Origin: JAEZAF01 sp964395665
Lineage (GTDB): Bacteria; Chloroflexota; Anaerolineae; Aggregatilineales; Phototrophicaceae
NCBI GenBank assembly: GCA_964395665.1
Contig: CAYNDH010000006.1
Span: 3,206-67,205, forward strand
DNA: 64,000 nt
Direction: 5' to 3'
The first letter of the stretch is position 1; every line of letters starts with the position of its first letter. Made by a program: the position numbers and the translations under genes. Below, piece after piece: positions 51,250-60,080 of the stretch. The notes beneath the pieces were generated by a model, which had not been told where the DNA came from, did no database searches, and was given only the letters and a program-made list of their open reading frames with translations.

Positions 51250-51831
51250 ATGAACCCACCTTCAGATGAACAGATGCTTGTGAGGAAAGCACAGACAGGC
51301 GATAAGGAAGCCGTAAGCACGCTCTACGAAGCTTACTCACAATCGATTTTCCAATATGTCTTCTATCGAGTGGACTCAAAGCAGATTGCGGAAGATATTA
51401 CGGCTGAAGTCTTCCTGCGTATGGTGCGTGGATTGCCTTCCTATCAGAATCTGGGACTTCCCTTTGGAGCATGGTTGTTCCGAATTGCTGCATCCCAGAT
51501 TGCTGATTATTACCGTGAGCATAAAAAAATGACTTTCACACTGCTTTCTGACGAGCAGCGCAGTGATGATACAGATCCATTTGATCGTCTGGATCGAAAG
51601 GAAGAACGTGCGCGGTTGCAAAAAGCATTACAGACACTCCCTGTTGATTACCAGAATGTGCTCATTCTGCGCTTTATGAAGAGCCTCTCTCATAAGGAAG
51701 TAGCCGCTGTTCTGAATAAATCTGAGGGATCGGTACGAAGCATCCAGCATCGTGCGTTGAAAGCTCTCGGCAATGAACTCGGCATGACCCAAAAACCCCA
51801 TCATTATCTCAGAGGGGATAAACTTCAATGA
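51250..51831 (+). CDS. ECF-type RNA polymerase sigma factor
   Basis: 193 residues. Region 2 (MLVRKAQTGDKEAVSTLYEAYSQSIFQYVFYRV...AEDITAEVFLRMVRGLPSY) and region 4 (LQKALQTLPVDYQNVLILRFMKSLSHKEVAAVLNKSEGSVRSIQHRALKAL) are intact, with no region 3. Its stop overlaps the start of the anti-sigma-like gene (ATGA). It lies divergent from the tail-protein operon, across a 193-base intergenic region where the target promoters probably lie (a TGTAAC near 51164 is a possible -35 element, low confidence). Confidence 0.9.
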   Translation: MNPPSDEQMLVRKAQTGDKEAVSTLYEAYSQSIFQYVFYRVDSKQIAEDITAEVFLRMVRGLPSYQNLGLPFGAWLFRIAASQIADYYREHKKMTFTLLSDEQRSDDTDPFDRLDRKEERARLQKALQTLPVDYQNVLILRFMKSLSHKEVAAVLNKSEGSVRSIQHRALKALGNELGMTQKPHHYLRGDKLQ

Positions 51832-52877
51832 ACAACGAGCGTGAACGCTTTACAGATGAAGAGCAGCAGCTTATTGATTTCCTTCGCAGTGCATCACAAC
51901 CGAAACTGTCACCAAGAGTATCGGATGCCATTCACGAGCTTATCCTGGCTGAGGTGGATGCAATGCCTTCTGTTCGTTCGGCGCGTTCATCCGGTCTTCG
52001 AGTAAGTCGTCAACTCCTGTTGGGCATGGCGGCGGCTTGTCTGGTGATGATCATCCTGTTTATTTTTACCAGCAATCAGCAAGGCATCGATCCGGATAAC
52101 TTATTACCAGGGACTCAGATTGTGCAGCAAAACTCACCCACCATGACTGCCACGACCAATGGTTCGACAGTCGAAGCAACGCCTACGGCTGAAGCGGTTG
52201 TGATTGAGCCTTCTGTAGCTGCCTCTGTAACTGCTGTGATTGAGACTGATACGCTGCCTTCAGCCACCGTATATATCGAGACCGCTACCCCGACAGTGAT
52301 CCCGCTGCTTCCAACCTTCACCCCTACCCTGGAAACAGTCATCGCAGTTGAAGGGCAGATTCAAAATATTCAGGAGAACCGTTTCACCATTAACGGTATC
52401 GAAATTGAAGTTTCCGCCGAACATCCTGTTCTCAGGCTTATAGAGGTAGGGGATACGTTACGTATCCAGGGCATTGAAGATGAGGAAGGCACTGTTATTG
52501 CCAGCGTAATTGATAACATCTCCGATGTTACAGTGGCAGATGCTACAGTAGCGTTGGAAGGGGCGGTTGAGGCATTAGAGGATAACCTTGTCATCGTAAA
52601 TGACATCCCTGTTTATTTCAGCGCGGATGACCCAATCTTAACCACCCTGAAAATTGGAGATTTCCTGAGCATTAAGGGCAACTTTGCAACCATTGAAGGC
52701 CAGATTCTCCTGTCCGTCGTATATGTCACCATTCTAGAGGACACAGGGACTAATCCGCCTGCAAACTGCTGGTATCACGATACGGCCATGGGAATGGGAC
52801 ACTGGCACTGTGATGGTATGGGCATGGGCATGGGCGGCATGGGGATGGGAATGGGTGGCATGGGAATGGGGCAGTAG
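51828..52877 (+). CDS. Membrane anti-sigma-like protein with DUF5666 repeats and Met/Gly/His/Cys tail
   Basis: 349 residues. A cytosolic helical N-terminus (1-60) could bind the sigma factor, though no zinc-finger HxxxCxxC is present. One membrane helix follows (about 62-82), then a Thr/Pro/Val-rich stalk, two DUF5666-like barrels (about 172-235 and 240-303), and a tail (314-349) reading CWYHDTAMGMGHWHCDG followed by MGMG repeats, ending MGMGQ. The stretch MGMGHWHCDGMGMG is shared with the secreted protein encoded divergently. The arrangement suggests that a metal or partner is sensed outside and the signal passed to the sigma factor. Cotranscribed and translationally coupled with the sigma gene. 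Confidence 0.78.
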   Translation: MNNERERFTDEEQQLIDFLRSASQPKLSPRVSDAIHELILAEVDAMPSVRSARSSGLRVSRQLLLGMAAACLVMIILFIFTSNQQGIDPDNLLPGTQIVQQNSPTMTATTNGSTVEATPTAEAVVIEPSVAASVTAVIETDTLPSATVYIETATPTVIPLLPTFTPTLETVIAVEGQIQNIQENRFTINGIEIEVSAEHPVLRLIEVGDTLRIQGIEDEEGTVIASVIDNISDVTVADATVALEGAVEALEDNLVIVNDIPVYFSADDPILTTLKIGDFLSIKGNFATIEGQILLSVVYVTILEDTGTNPPANCWYHDTAMGMGHWHCDGMGMGMGGMGMGMGGMGMGQ

Positions 52878-53029
52878 CTGTTCTGAGAAATAAGAAGGCA
52901 CCCAGCAACCTGAAACCTGCAACCTGCCTGAGCATCGGCCCGTTTGTCCATCAACCGGCGCGTGCGATACCGATAGAATGACCAGACCGGGCTGAATCCT
53001 GGCAGAACTCGAACTTCTGCCACGTATAA

Positions 53030-53063
53030 AAAAGGCCATCCTGAAAACTTCGGACGGCCTTTT
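53030..53063. terminator. Bidirectional terminator
   Basis: AAAAGGCC (53030-53037) pairs with GGCCTTTT (53056-53063), with further TCC/GGA pairing inside and A/T tracts outside. It separates the anti-sigma-like gene from the convergent pentonate operon. Confidence 0.75.
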
Positions 53064-53132
53064 GAGCTTTACATGACAGTTATTGAGTCGGTGTGGGCGG
53101 ACACACACGTCCGCTGCCTCACCTGTACTCAT

Positions 53133-55082
53133 CTACAGGTGGACAGAATGAAGTGCCTCAATGATTTTATCGACATCATAGACTGCACCAGCCCATGTAC
53201 CGCCGCTCGCACGCTGAAGGGCTGCCCATAGTCGTGTATCATCGGGCAAATCAGGATTAGCGGCCAGATTGGGGTGTATTGGACGGCTGGCGATGATGTC
53301 TGCCCCCACAGGCTGACCGTCTTCATCCAGCAGATTCACCCGCCCTTCGAGGGTATTCCGGTCAATGACAATCTCGATGATGTCACCGTCACGCAGCTTG
53401 CCAATCGGCCCGGACGCCAGCGCTTCTGGCCCGACGTGTCCAATACAGGCCCCGGTTGAGACTCCGGAAAAGCGGCCATCCGTCAAAATGGGGACATGCT
53501 TCCCCCATGGCGTATGCTTAAGTGCAGAGGTGAGCTGATAGGTTTCTTCCATACCGGTACCGCTGGGGCCGCTGCCGATCAGAACAAGAATATCGGTCAT
53601 CTGGATTTTATGATCCGTCTGCCCCTTGACGGCCCGGACCGCCTCACGCTCGGAGGTGAACACCCGCGCTGTCCCCCGTTTGCGATAGACATTATCGACC
53701 AGCACACTCGGATCAATCGATGTCGCCTTAATTACCGCACCCTGTGGTGCAAGATTCCCTTTCGGGAAGATCACCGTACTCGACAGCCCGATGCACCGTG
53801 CCTCTTCAGCCGACATAATCACGTGATGGGGATTGACACCCGTTTCGGCTGTTAAGCGTGCGCGTGCAGCCTGACGACGTGTACTGTGAACCCACCAATC
53901 CAGATTTTCCCCTAACGTCTGTCCGGTCACGGTCATCACATCCAGATGAAGCAGCCCCATCTCACGCAGATGCAGCATGACCTCTGGCACCGCGCCCGCG
54001 AAATAGACCTGCACCGTTGGATGATGGCGTGGGCCGTTCGGTAGTGCATCTACCAGACGCGGCGTGCTGCGGTTAATCCGTATCCAGTCATCAATCGTGG
54101 GAATGGGCAGTCCGGCGGCATGAGCGATCGCAGGGATATGCAGCAGCAGATTGGTTGAGCCGCCAAACGCGGCGTGAACCAGCATGGCATTTTCCAGCGA
54201 TTGAGGGGTGATGATGTCGCTCATGCGGATGCGCCGCTGATAGAGATTCATCAGTGCCAGCGCGGAGCGATGGGCAATATCATACCAGCTCGGCTCACCG
54301 GACGGGGATAAAGCACTATGAGGTAAAGCCATACCCAGGGCTTCTGCGACAACCTGCGTCGTTGCGGCTGTGCCGAGGAACTGGCACCCCCCCCCAGACG
54401 AACCGCATGCCTTACAGCCCATTTCTGCCGCGTAATCGAGATCGATTAATCCATGTGCAAAACGCACGCCAATAGTTTGAATCTGACCGGCATCTTCCGC
54501 ATCAGGCGTCGGTAAGGTCACACCGCCGGGTACAGCAATCCCCGGCAGATTGCGGCTTCCGGCTAATGCCATCAAAATCGCTGGCAGGCCCTTATCGCAT
54601 GTCCCGATGCCCATGACACCATCACAGGTAGGCAGTGAACGAATCAAACGACGCATCACCATCGCAGCATCGTTACGATAAGGCAGGCTGTCGAACATGC
54701 CATTTGTCCCCTGTGAACGTCCATCACAGGGATCGGAACAATAGACGGCAAAGGGGAGCGCCCCCTGCTGGCGAATAGTCTGTGCGGCCTGTTTAACCTG
54801 AAGATGAAGTTCCCAATGTCCAGTGTGATAGCCTAATGCAACCGGGCTTCCGTCCGGCTCGCGCAGTCCACCATGTGTACTCACAATCACAAAGTGGTCC
54901 CGTCCGACTTCTTCTGGATTCCAGCCCATGGCGACGTTCTGGGTCATCCCAAACAGGTTACCACTAGGCTCATTAAGCAGCATTTCTTCAGTGAGTGGAA
55001 GTTTGTTCTCTCCGGCTTCACCATACAGCCGACTATCGTGTATCCCGGCATCCGTACCGAGAATTTCTTCGGCTGAAGTCAT
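53133..55082 (-). CDS. Sugar-acid dehydratase, IlvD/Edd family, YjhG/YagF (D-xylonate) type
   Basis: 649 residues from ATG 55082; a TTG three codons earlier has its AGGA too close. Length and motifs match the D-xylonate dehydratase branch: NVAMGWNPEEVGRDHFVIVSTHGGLREPDG, YCSDPCDGRSQGT, GIGTCDKGLPA, and CGSSGGGCQFLGTAATTQVVAEALGM. The cysteines probably ligand an Fe-S cluster. It converts a pentonate (D-xylonate or a related acid) to the 2-keto-3-deoxy acid in the cytosol. Last gene of the operon, 37 bases after the dehydrogenase gene. With its neighbours it makes a nonphosphorylative Weimberg route. Confidence 0.88.
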   Translation of the reverse strand: MTSAEEILGTDAGIHDSRLYGEAGENKLPLTEEMLLNEPSGNLFGMTQNVAMGWNPEEVGRDHFVIVSTHGGLREPDGSPVALGYHTGHWELHLQVKQAAQTIRQQGALPFAVYCSDPCDGRSQGTNGMFDSLPYRNDAAMVMRRLIRSLPTCDGVMGIGTCDKGLPAILMALAGSRNLPGIAVPGGVTLPTPDAEDAGQIQTIGVRFAHGLIDLDYAAEMGCKACGSSGGGCQFLGTAATTQVVAEALGMALPHSALSPSGEPSWYDIAHRSALALMNLYQRRIRMSDIITPQSLENAMLVHAAFGGSTNLLLHIPAIAHAAGLPIPTIDDWIRINRSTPRLVDALPNGPRHHPTVQVYFAGAVPEVMLHLREMGLLHLDVMTVTGQTLGENLDWWVHSTRRQAARARLTAETGVNPHHVIMSAEEARCIGLSSTVIFPKGNLAPQGAVIKATSIDPSVLVDNVYRKRGTARVFTSEREAVRAVKGQTDHKIQMTDILVLIGSGPSGTGMEETYQLTSALKHTPWGKHVPILTDGRFSGVSTGACIGHVGPEALASGPIGKLRDGDIIEIVIDRNTLEGRVNLLDEDGQPVGADIIASRPIHPNLAANPDLPDDTRLWAALQRASGGTWAGAVYDVDKIIEALHSVHL

Positions 55083-55119
55083 CTCATACAATCCTGACGC
55101 TCTGTTACCTCATACTAAC

Positions 55120-56718
55120 TTATTCAAATGTCGCCCGTTGAATTGGGGCGCGGACCATCTCGTTATCGACGATCCGCCAGATATTCAGAGGGTTGGTGTC
55201 TTTAAGCGCTTCCGGCAAAAGCGCATCAGGCAGATTCTGAAACGCGACCGGGCGCAAAAAACGACGAATTGCAGTCACACCAACAGAAGTTGTACCCGAT
55301 GCAGAGGTCGCAGGGAAAGGTCCACCATGTACCATTGAAGGGACAACTTCTACACCGGTTGGAAAGCCGTTCAGGAGCAGACGCCCCGCTTTTTCGCGCA
55401 GCAGATCAAACAGAGTGCCGACCGTTTCAAGTTCATTATCCGCAGCGTGAAGGGTGGCCGTCAGATTGCCTTCTAACTGCTCGATGGCGGCCTGCATCTC
55501 GGCTGGCGACTCGCAGACGATAAAAATGGTGACGGGTCCAAAATGTTCGCGCTGGAGGCTTTTGTCTCGCAAAAATGCGTCTGCCGTGGTCTGCATCACC
55601 GTATTGGCAAAGCAGTAACCGGCATCCTCAATATGTGTGCCCCCAGTTTTGAGGCTGACAGCAGGGTTTTTCGCCGTTTCAGCGACACCCGCCAGCAGTC
55701 CACGTTCTACGCCTTCATTGAGCAGCACCGCAGGCTGTTTGTCACGCATTTTCGCACTGAAGCGTTCAATAAACCCGGCGTTTTCCTTCAGGATAAATAC
55801 CAGTCCCGGTTTCGTGCAGAATTGACCACTACCCCCTGTAACGGAGCCGACCAGCCCATCCGCTAAATCATCCGGAGAAGATGCAATCGCACCCGGAAGC
55901 AGGATCACGGGATTAAGGCTGCCCATCTCCGCATACACCGGGATGGGATGAGGACGGGAAGCGGCGGCATCAAAAATCGCGCGGCCACCCTGATACGAAC
56001 CTGTAAAGGCAATCGCCGCCAGACCCGGCTGGCGAACCAGCGCCTGTCCAACCTCGATCTGACTGCCCTGAATAAATGAGAAATAGCCTGCGGGCAGTCC
56101 GCTTGCTTCTACCACGCGGGCAATCGCGCCTGCGATCAGTTCGCTTGTTGCCGGATAACCGGGATGTCCTTTCACAATGACTGGACAGCCTGCGGCCAGA
56201 GCAGAAGCCGTATCTCCACCAGCAGTCCCAAAGGCTAAAGGGAAATTATTCGGCGTAAATACGGCAACCGGCCCAACTGGAAAAGACATCCGGCGGATAT
56301 CGGGACGAGGCGCAGGCATGCGGTTCGGCTGGGCAGTATCAATGATCGCATCGACAAACGACCCCTCACGCAGCAGCGCAGCAAATGCACGGATCTGATT
56401 TGTCGTGCGGGCCAGCTCCCCACGCAGACGCGGCATCCCTAAGCCGGTTTCCGTATCAGTGATCTCGAGCAGTGTGTCGCCGAGTGCATCAATTTCACGG
56501 GCGACAGCTTCCAGAAAATCCGCACGAGCCTGTGCTGATAAATTGCGCGTGATTTTGAAGGCCTCGACTGCCGCCTCGGCCGCTTGCGCGACTTCTGCTT
56601 CGGCAGCATCCGTAAACAGCCATTCAGTGGGCTGACGTGTACGTGGATCAAAGCCTGTAAACTGAAAATCGCCTGCCACGGCCCAACGTCCGCCGATGTT
56701 ATTTTTACCTGTAATCAT
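55120..56718 (-). CDS. 2-Ketoglutarate semialdehyde (2,5-dioxovalerate) dehydrogenase
   Basis: 532 residues, AGG before the ATG. Aldehyde dehydrogenase fold of the KGSADH branch: VFTPNNFPLAFGTAGGDTASALAAGCPVIVKGHPGYPATSE, AFTGSYQGGRAIFDAAASR, EMGSLNPVILL (catalytic Glu) and GGSGQFCTKPGLVF (catalytic Cys). It oxidises 2-ketoglutarate semialdehyde to 2-ketoglutarate with NAD(P)+. Upstream is a repeat/gap region and the FAH-family gene, downstream the dehydratase. Confidence 0.88.
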   Translation of the reverse strand: MITGKNNIGGRWAVAGDFQFTGFDPRTRQPTEWLFTDAAEAEVAQAAEAAVEAFKITRNLSAQARADFLEAVAREIDALGDTLLEITDTETGLGMPRLRGELARTTNQIRAFAALLREGSFVDAIIDTAQPNRMPAPRPDIRRMSFPVGPVAVFTPNNFPLAFGTAGGDTASALAAGCPVIVKGHPGYPATSELIAGAIARVVEASGLPAGYFSFIQGSQIEVGQALVRQPGLAAIAFTGSYQGGRAIFDAAASRPHPIPVYAEMGSLNPVILLPGAIASSPDDLADGLVGSVTGGSGQFCTKPGLVFILKENAGFIERFSAKMRDKQPAVLLNEGVERGLLAGVAETAKNPAVSLKTGGTHIEDAGYCFANTVMQTTADAFLRDKSLQREHFGPVTIFIVCESPAEMQAAIEQLEGNLTATLHAADNELETVGTLFDLLREKAGRLLLNGFPTGVEVVPSMVHGGPFPATSASGTTSVGVTAIRRFLRPVAFQNLPDALLPEALKDTNPLNIWRIVDNEMVRAPIQRATFE

Positions 56719-56911
56719 GACCTGCCTGACATTCCCTGATAGCGTTTATTTCACAGACGCACTTCACAACGTGTAGCTGATAGCGTNNNNNNNNNNNNNN
56801 NNNNNNNNNNNNNNNNNNNNNNNNNNNNNNNNNNNNNNNNNNNNNNNNNNNNNNNNNNNNNNNNNNNNNNNNNNNNNNNNNNNNNNCTGATAGCGTGTAC
56901 CTGATAAGCGT
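56719..56911. repeat. CTGATAGCGT-type repeat interrupted by a 100-N gap
   Basis: Imperfect copies of CTGATAGCGTTTA-TTCACA occur on both sides of 100 N (56787-56886): near 56737, at 56777-56786, at 56887-56896 and near 56901. The same unit is partly present just inside the FAH-family gene's end. The gap therefore replaces an array of unknown length between the two Weimberg genes. Confidence 0.6.
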
Positions 56912-57784
56912 TTACTTCACAACCTGCACGGTATTGACTAATTCGCCTATCGGATCAATCTTTATTCGCACAATATCGCCTGCTTCCAGTGTAAATGAAT
57001 CTGGCGGAACGATCCCCGTACCCGTAAAAAGGAAGGCGCCCTTCGAAAACCGTTTGCAGCGCCCCAGATAATCCACCAGATCCCCTAGTGAACGATGAAG
57101 CTCGGCGGTCGTGGTGGTGTCACTGAAGACGGTTTGACCACTGCGCTCAATCCGCAGTTCAATTGCAACATCAGGCCATTGTGCCGCCCCCGGTTGCAGC
57201 CAGATGCGCGGGCCAATAGCGCACGCACTTTCATACACCTTGGCCTGCGGAAGATAAAGCGGATTATCGCCTTCAATATCCCGTGAACTCATATCGTTGC
57301 CAATGGTAAAACCGATCACTTCCATACGGGCATTCAGTACGACCACCAGTTCAGGTTCCGGCACCGACCATGTTGCATCATAACGGATGCCAACCGGTTC
57401 ACCGAGATCCACCACATCATAACCCATCGATTTAAAGAACAGTTCAGGCCGTTGAGCGCTGTAGACCCGTGTATAGATCGTGCTGTTGTTCGACTCTGAC
57501 TCCCGCGCTTCTTCGCTGCGCTTATAGGTGACACCAGAGGCCCACACTTCCTGCGTCCCAACCGGGACATGGCGTGTGATAGGGTCGTTTTCAACCGATG
57601 TTTGCATACGCTCCCGGAGCACGTCCAGCAAATTCGCCGCAGGTGTCGATGACAGCAGCGTATCTATATCAATGGCTGAAGTGGTTGTCCCCGCTGAAGT
57701 CAGCCGATTGCCCATCTCAAGCCCAAGCTGACGTTTACCATCTGCTGCGCTGTATTGAATCAGAAATATTTCATCACTGCTCAT
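56912..57784 (-). CDS. FAH-family 2-keto-3-deoxy-pentonate dehydratase
   Basis: 290 residues from ATG 57784; an in-frame ATG 18 codons upstream is less likely. Fumarylacetoacetate-hydrolase fold: WASGVTYKRSEEAR, the metal-binding EPELVVVLNARMEVIGFTIGNDMSSRDIEG, LYLPQAKVYESACAIGP and FLFTGTGIVPPD. In the Weimberg route such enzymes dehydrate 2-keto-3-deoxy-xylonate or -arabinonate to 2-ketoglutarate semialdehyde, the substrate of the next gene's product. It lies between the fused permease and the dehydrogenase. Confidence 0.82.
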   Translation of the reverse strand: MSSDEIFLIQYSAADGKRQLGLEMGNRLTSAGTTTSAIDIDTLLSSTPAANLLDVLRERMQTSVENDPITRHVPVGTQEVWASGVTYKRSEEARESESNNSTIYTRVYSAQRPELFFKSMGYDVVDLGEPVGIRYDATWSVPEPELVVVLNARMEVIGFTIGNDMSSRDIEGDNPLYLPQAKVYESACAIGPRIWLQPGAAQWPDVAIELRIERSGQTVFSDTTTTAELHRSLGDLVDYLGRCKRFSKGAFLFTGTGIVPPDSFTLEAGDIVRIKIDPIGELVNTVQVVK

Positions 57785-57906
57785 CTTATACTCGTTCCCT
57801 GACCACATAAATACGGGGCGGCTTAGGCACATCCCCACCAGTTATACGCTTCATCAAAAGAGGCAGGCAGTGCGTGCGAAATCCACACGCACCCCTGCTC
57901 AACGTT

Positions 57907-59865
57907 TTAACCCTTGATACTTCCCGCTGTTAATCCGCCCACCAGATAGCGCTGGGCAAAGATGTAGACAAGCACGACCGGGATCGCCATCATCACCGAA
58001 GCGGCCATCAGTTTTCCCCATGGATAAATATCGCCAAAAACCAGAAGCTGAAGTCCGACAGGTAAGGTCTTGAGATTGTCGCTGGTGATGAAAACAAAGG
58101 CGTACAGGAATTCATTCCAGGCATTGGTAAAGGCGAACAGCGTCACGGACAGCAAGGCAGGCGCTGCCAGTGGAAGCGTGATGCGCCAGAACGCACCGAA
58201 CCGACCCGTCCCATCGATCAGCGCGGCTTCTTCGAGTTCAACCGGAATAGAACGGAAATAACCCATCAGAACCCACGTCGCAAATGGCATCAGGAATGTC
58301 GGGTATGTGACGACCAGTGCCAAATGGGAATTGATAATGTTCAGGTCAGTAAGAATACGATACAGCGGGATAAACAGCAGCGAGGCCGGCAGCAGATAGG
58401 TGATCAGCAGCAGTGTGGTAAGCGTCCCGCCACCGCGAAAGCGCAGGCGTGCCAGCGCATAAGCTGCAAGTGCCGCAACCATGATCGAAAGCATGGTGCT
58501 GGCTAATGCAACAATCAGTGTGTTGCCGAACCATGTCACGAATGGCGTATCATTGATCAGCGAGTTGTATTGTTCCGCCGTCCACGGATCAGGAGCGTAG
58601 ATCGAGGTAAACCGCTGAATCTGCAGATCGGTTTTGAACGAGGTTACCACGATCCAGTAAAATGGAAACAACACGAAAATAAAGACAGGAATCAGCATCA
58701 GCAAACGTACACCAATGCCAATACGTTCCTTCTGTGAGCGCCTGAGACGTGACTGCCCCGGTGCTGGTGGCGGTATCAGCATCTGAAAGACCCTGCTGAA
58801 GAGTTGTGCGACCCATTCAAACGGCATCAGGAAAAGGTCAAGGACCCATCCCAGTCTCTGTCCAGTCCAGTCTAACACCCGATCAAAGATGGATATTTTT
58901 TCGACCTGCTGGTGTTGATCGGTTGGACGCATCAGCCGCGCCAGCACAAAGATGAGCAGCGCCATAAACGGGGCCATACTGAGCGCGGTGGCCGTACCCG
59001 GCCCAAAGCGCAGTCCGACGATGGCCTTTTCATACGCAAGGATCGAGAACAACCGCGTCGCTCCACCCGGCCCACCGCCTGTCATCAGGTAAATCAGACC
59101 AAAGGTATTGAAGGTCATGATGAAGGAGAGCAGCAGCGTTGTCAGGATCACATAGCGCAGCCCCGGCAGTGTGATATGCCGAAAACGCTGAATCACCGTC
59201 GCGCCGTCGACTTCCGCAGCCTCATACTGCTCACGATCAATCGCTTTTAATCCCGCGAGCAGGAGAATGACATAGAAAGGAATCCCTTTCCAGACATTGA
59301 CCGCAATCACGCTCGGCATGGCTAATCCCGGTTCGGCTAGCCACGCGACGGAACGGTCGATAATACCGAGCTGCTGTAGAATTGGATTTAATCCGCCGAA
59401 AATGGGATCGTAAATGCTGCGCCACGTCAATGCGGTGACGACTTCCGGGACAATCCACGGCAGCAGCAGCACCCCTGTCAGCACACTGCGGAACGGCATC
59501 CGGGCATGCAGCAGCAGTGCGATACCCATGCCGATGATGAATTTGATCGTAACCGATGTGAAGGTGAACACGAACGTATTCTGGACAGAACGAATGAAAT
59601 CATTATCCTGCAACAGCCGGGTATAGTTCGCAAAACCGACGTATTGTTCCGTTCGGGAAATCATCGAATAGGTGGTCGTGCTCAGTATGATGGCGTTAAT
59701 AAAGGGCCACAGGATAAGCCCGCCCATAATGATAACAATCGGCAAAACGAAGGGCAGCGCCATCTTCCAGTCGCGTCCCAGAATTCGCGTCAGTGAAGTG
59801 GTTGTATTGGGACGATCACGCGCAGGCCATTCCAGTGATACTGGTATTCCTTCGGACTGATCCAT
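57907..59865 (-). CDS. Single-chain fusion of two sugar ABC permeases (MalF-MalG type)
   Basis: 652 residues in one uninterrupted frame. The N-terminal half (about 30-310) is MalF-like with EAA loop EQYEAAEVDGATVIQRFRHITLPGL. A linker (about 312-385) carries amphipathic helices and PPPAPGQSRLRRSQ. The C-terminal half (about 385-652) is MalG-like with a second EAA loop ELEEAALIDGTGRFGAFWRITLPLA. Most importers encode these as two genes. No ATPase is nearby. It would import a pentose or sugar acid for the Weimberg enzymes, with the Tat-exported binding protein encoded upstream. Confidence 0.88.
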   Translation of the reverse strand: MDQSEGIPVSLEWPARDRPNTTTSLTRILGRDWKMALPFVLPIVIIMGGLILWPFINAIILSTTTYSMISRTEQYVGFANYTRLLQDNDFIRSVQNTFVFTFTSVTIKFIIGMGIALLLHARMPFRSVLTGVLLLPWIVPEVVTALTWRSIYDPIFGGLNPILQQLGIIDRSVAWLAEPGLAMPSVIAVNVWKGIPFYVILLLAGLKAIDREQYEAAEVDGATVIQRFRHITLPGLRYVILTTLLLSFIMTFNTFGLIYLMTGGGPGGATRLFSILAYEKAIVGLRFGPGTATALSMAPFMALLIFVLARLMRPTDQHQQVEKISIFDRVLDWTGQRLGWVLDLFLMPFEWVAQLFSRVFQMLIPPPAPGQSRLRRSQKERIGIGVRLLMLIPVFIFVLFPFYWIVVTSFKTDLQIQRFTSIYAPDPWTAEQYNSLINDTPFVTWFGNTLIVALASTMLSIMVAALAAYALARLRFRGGGTLTTLLLITYLLPASLLFIPLYRILTDLNIINSHLALVVTYPTFLMPFATWVLMGYFRSIPVELEEAALIDGTGRFGAFWRITLPLAAPALLSVTLFAFTNAWNEFLYAFVFITSDNLKTLPVGLQLLVFGDIYPWGKLMAASVMMAIPVVLVYIFAQRYLVGGLTAGSIKG

Positions 59866-59982
59866 AAGCTGTCTCTTTCAATGGAGCCATCGCGATGGCT
59901 TCTTAAGAAATCTAACTTTTAGTGTGTTCCGGCAGCACGCTGATCATGCTAAACGCGATCAGCGCGGTCGTGGACGTCGGGC

Positions 59983-60013
59983 ACAGGGGGCGATCTGTTA
60001 TGTCGCCCCCTGT
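59983..60013 (-). promoter_or_regulatory. Intercistronic hairpin between binding-protein and permease genes
   Basis: Perfect 11-bp stem ACAGGGGGCGA (59983-59993) / TCGCCCCCTGT (60003-60013) without a U-run, about 70 bases after the binding-protein stop. It may partly terminate or protect the 3' end of the binding-protein message, giving more of it than of the permease. Confidence 0.5.
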
Positions 60014-60080
60014 CTTTAGTTCGGTGATGATCAATGAGGAGTGCGCGACGGCAGCACGCAAGAGACCTCTGCCAGGGCGA

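Noticed and set aside
57907..59865. Fused permease as a frameshift artefact
   Set aside because: The linker has protein-like composition and the frame is open on both sides; raw reads would still be needed to exclude an indel fully.
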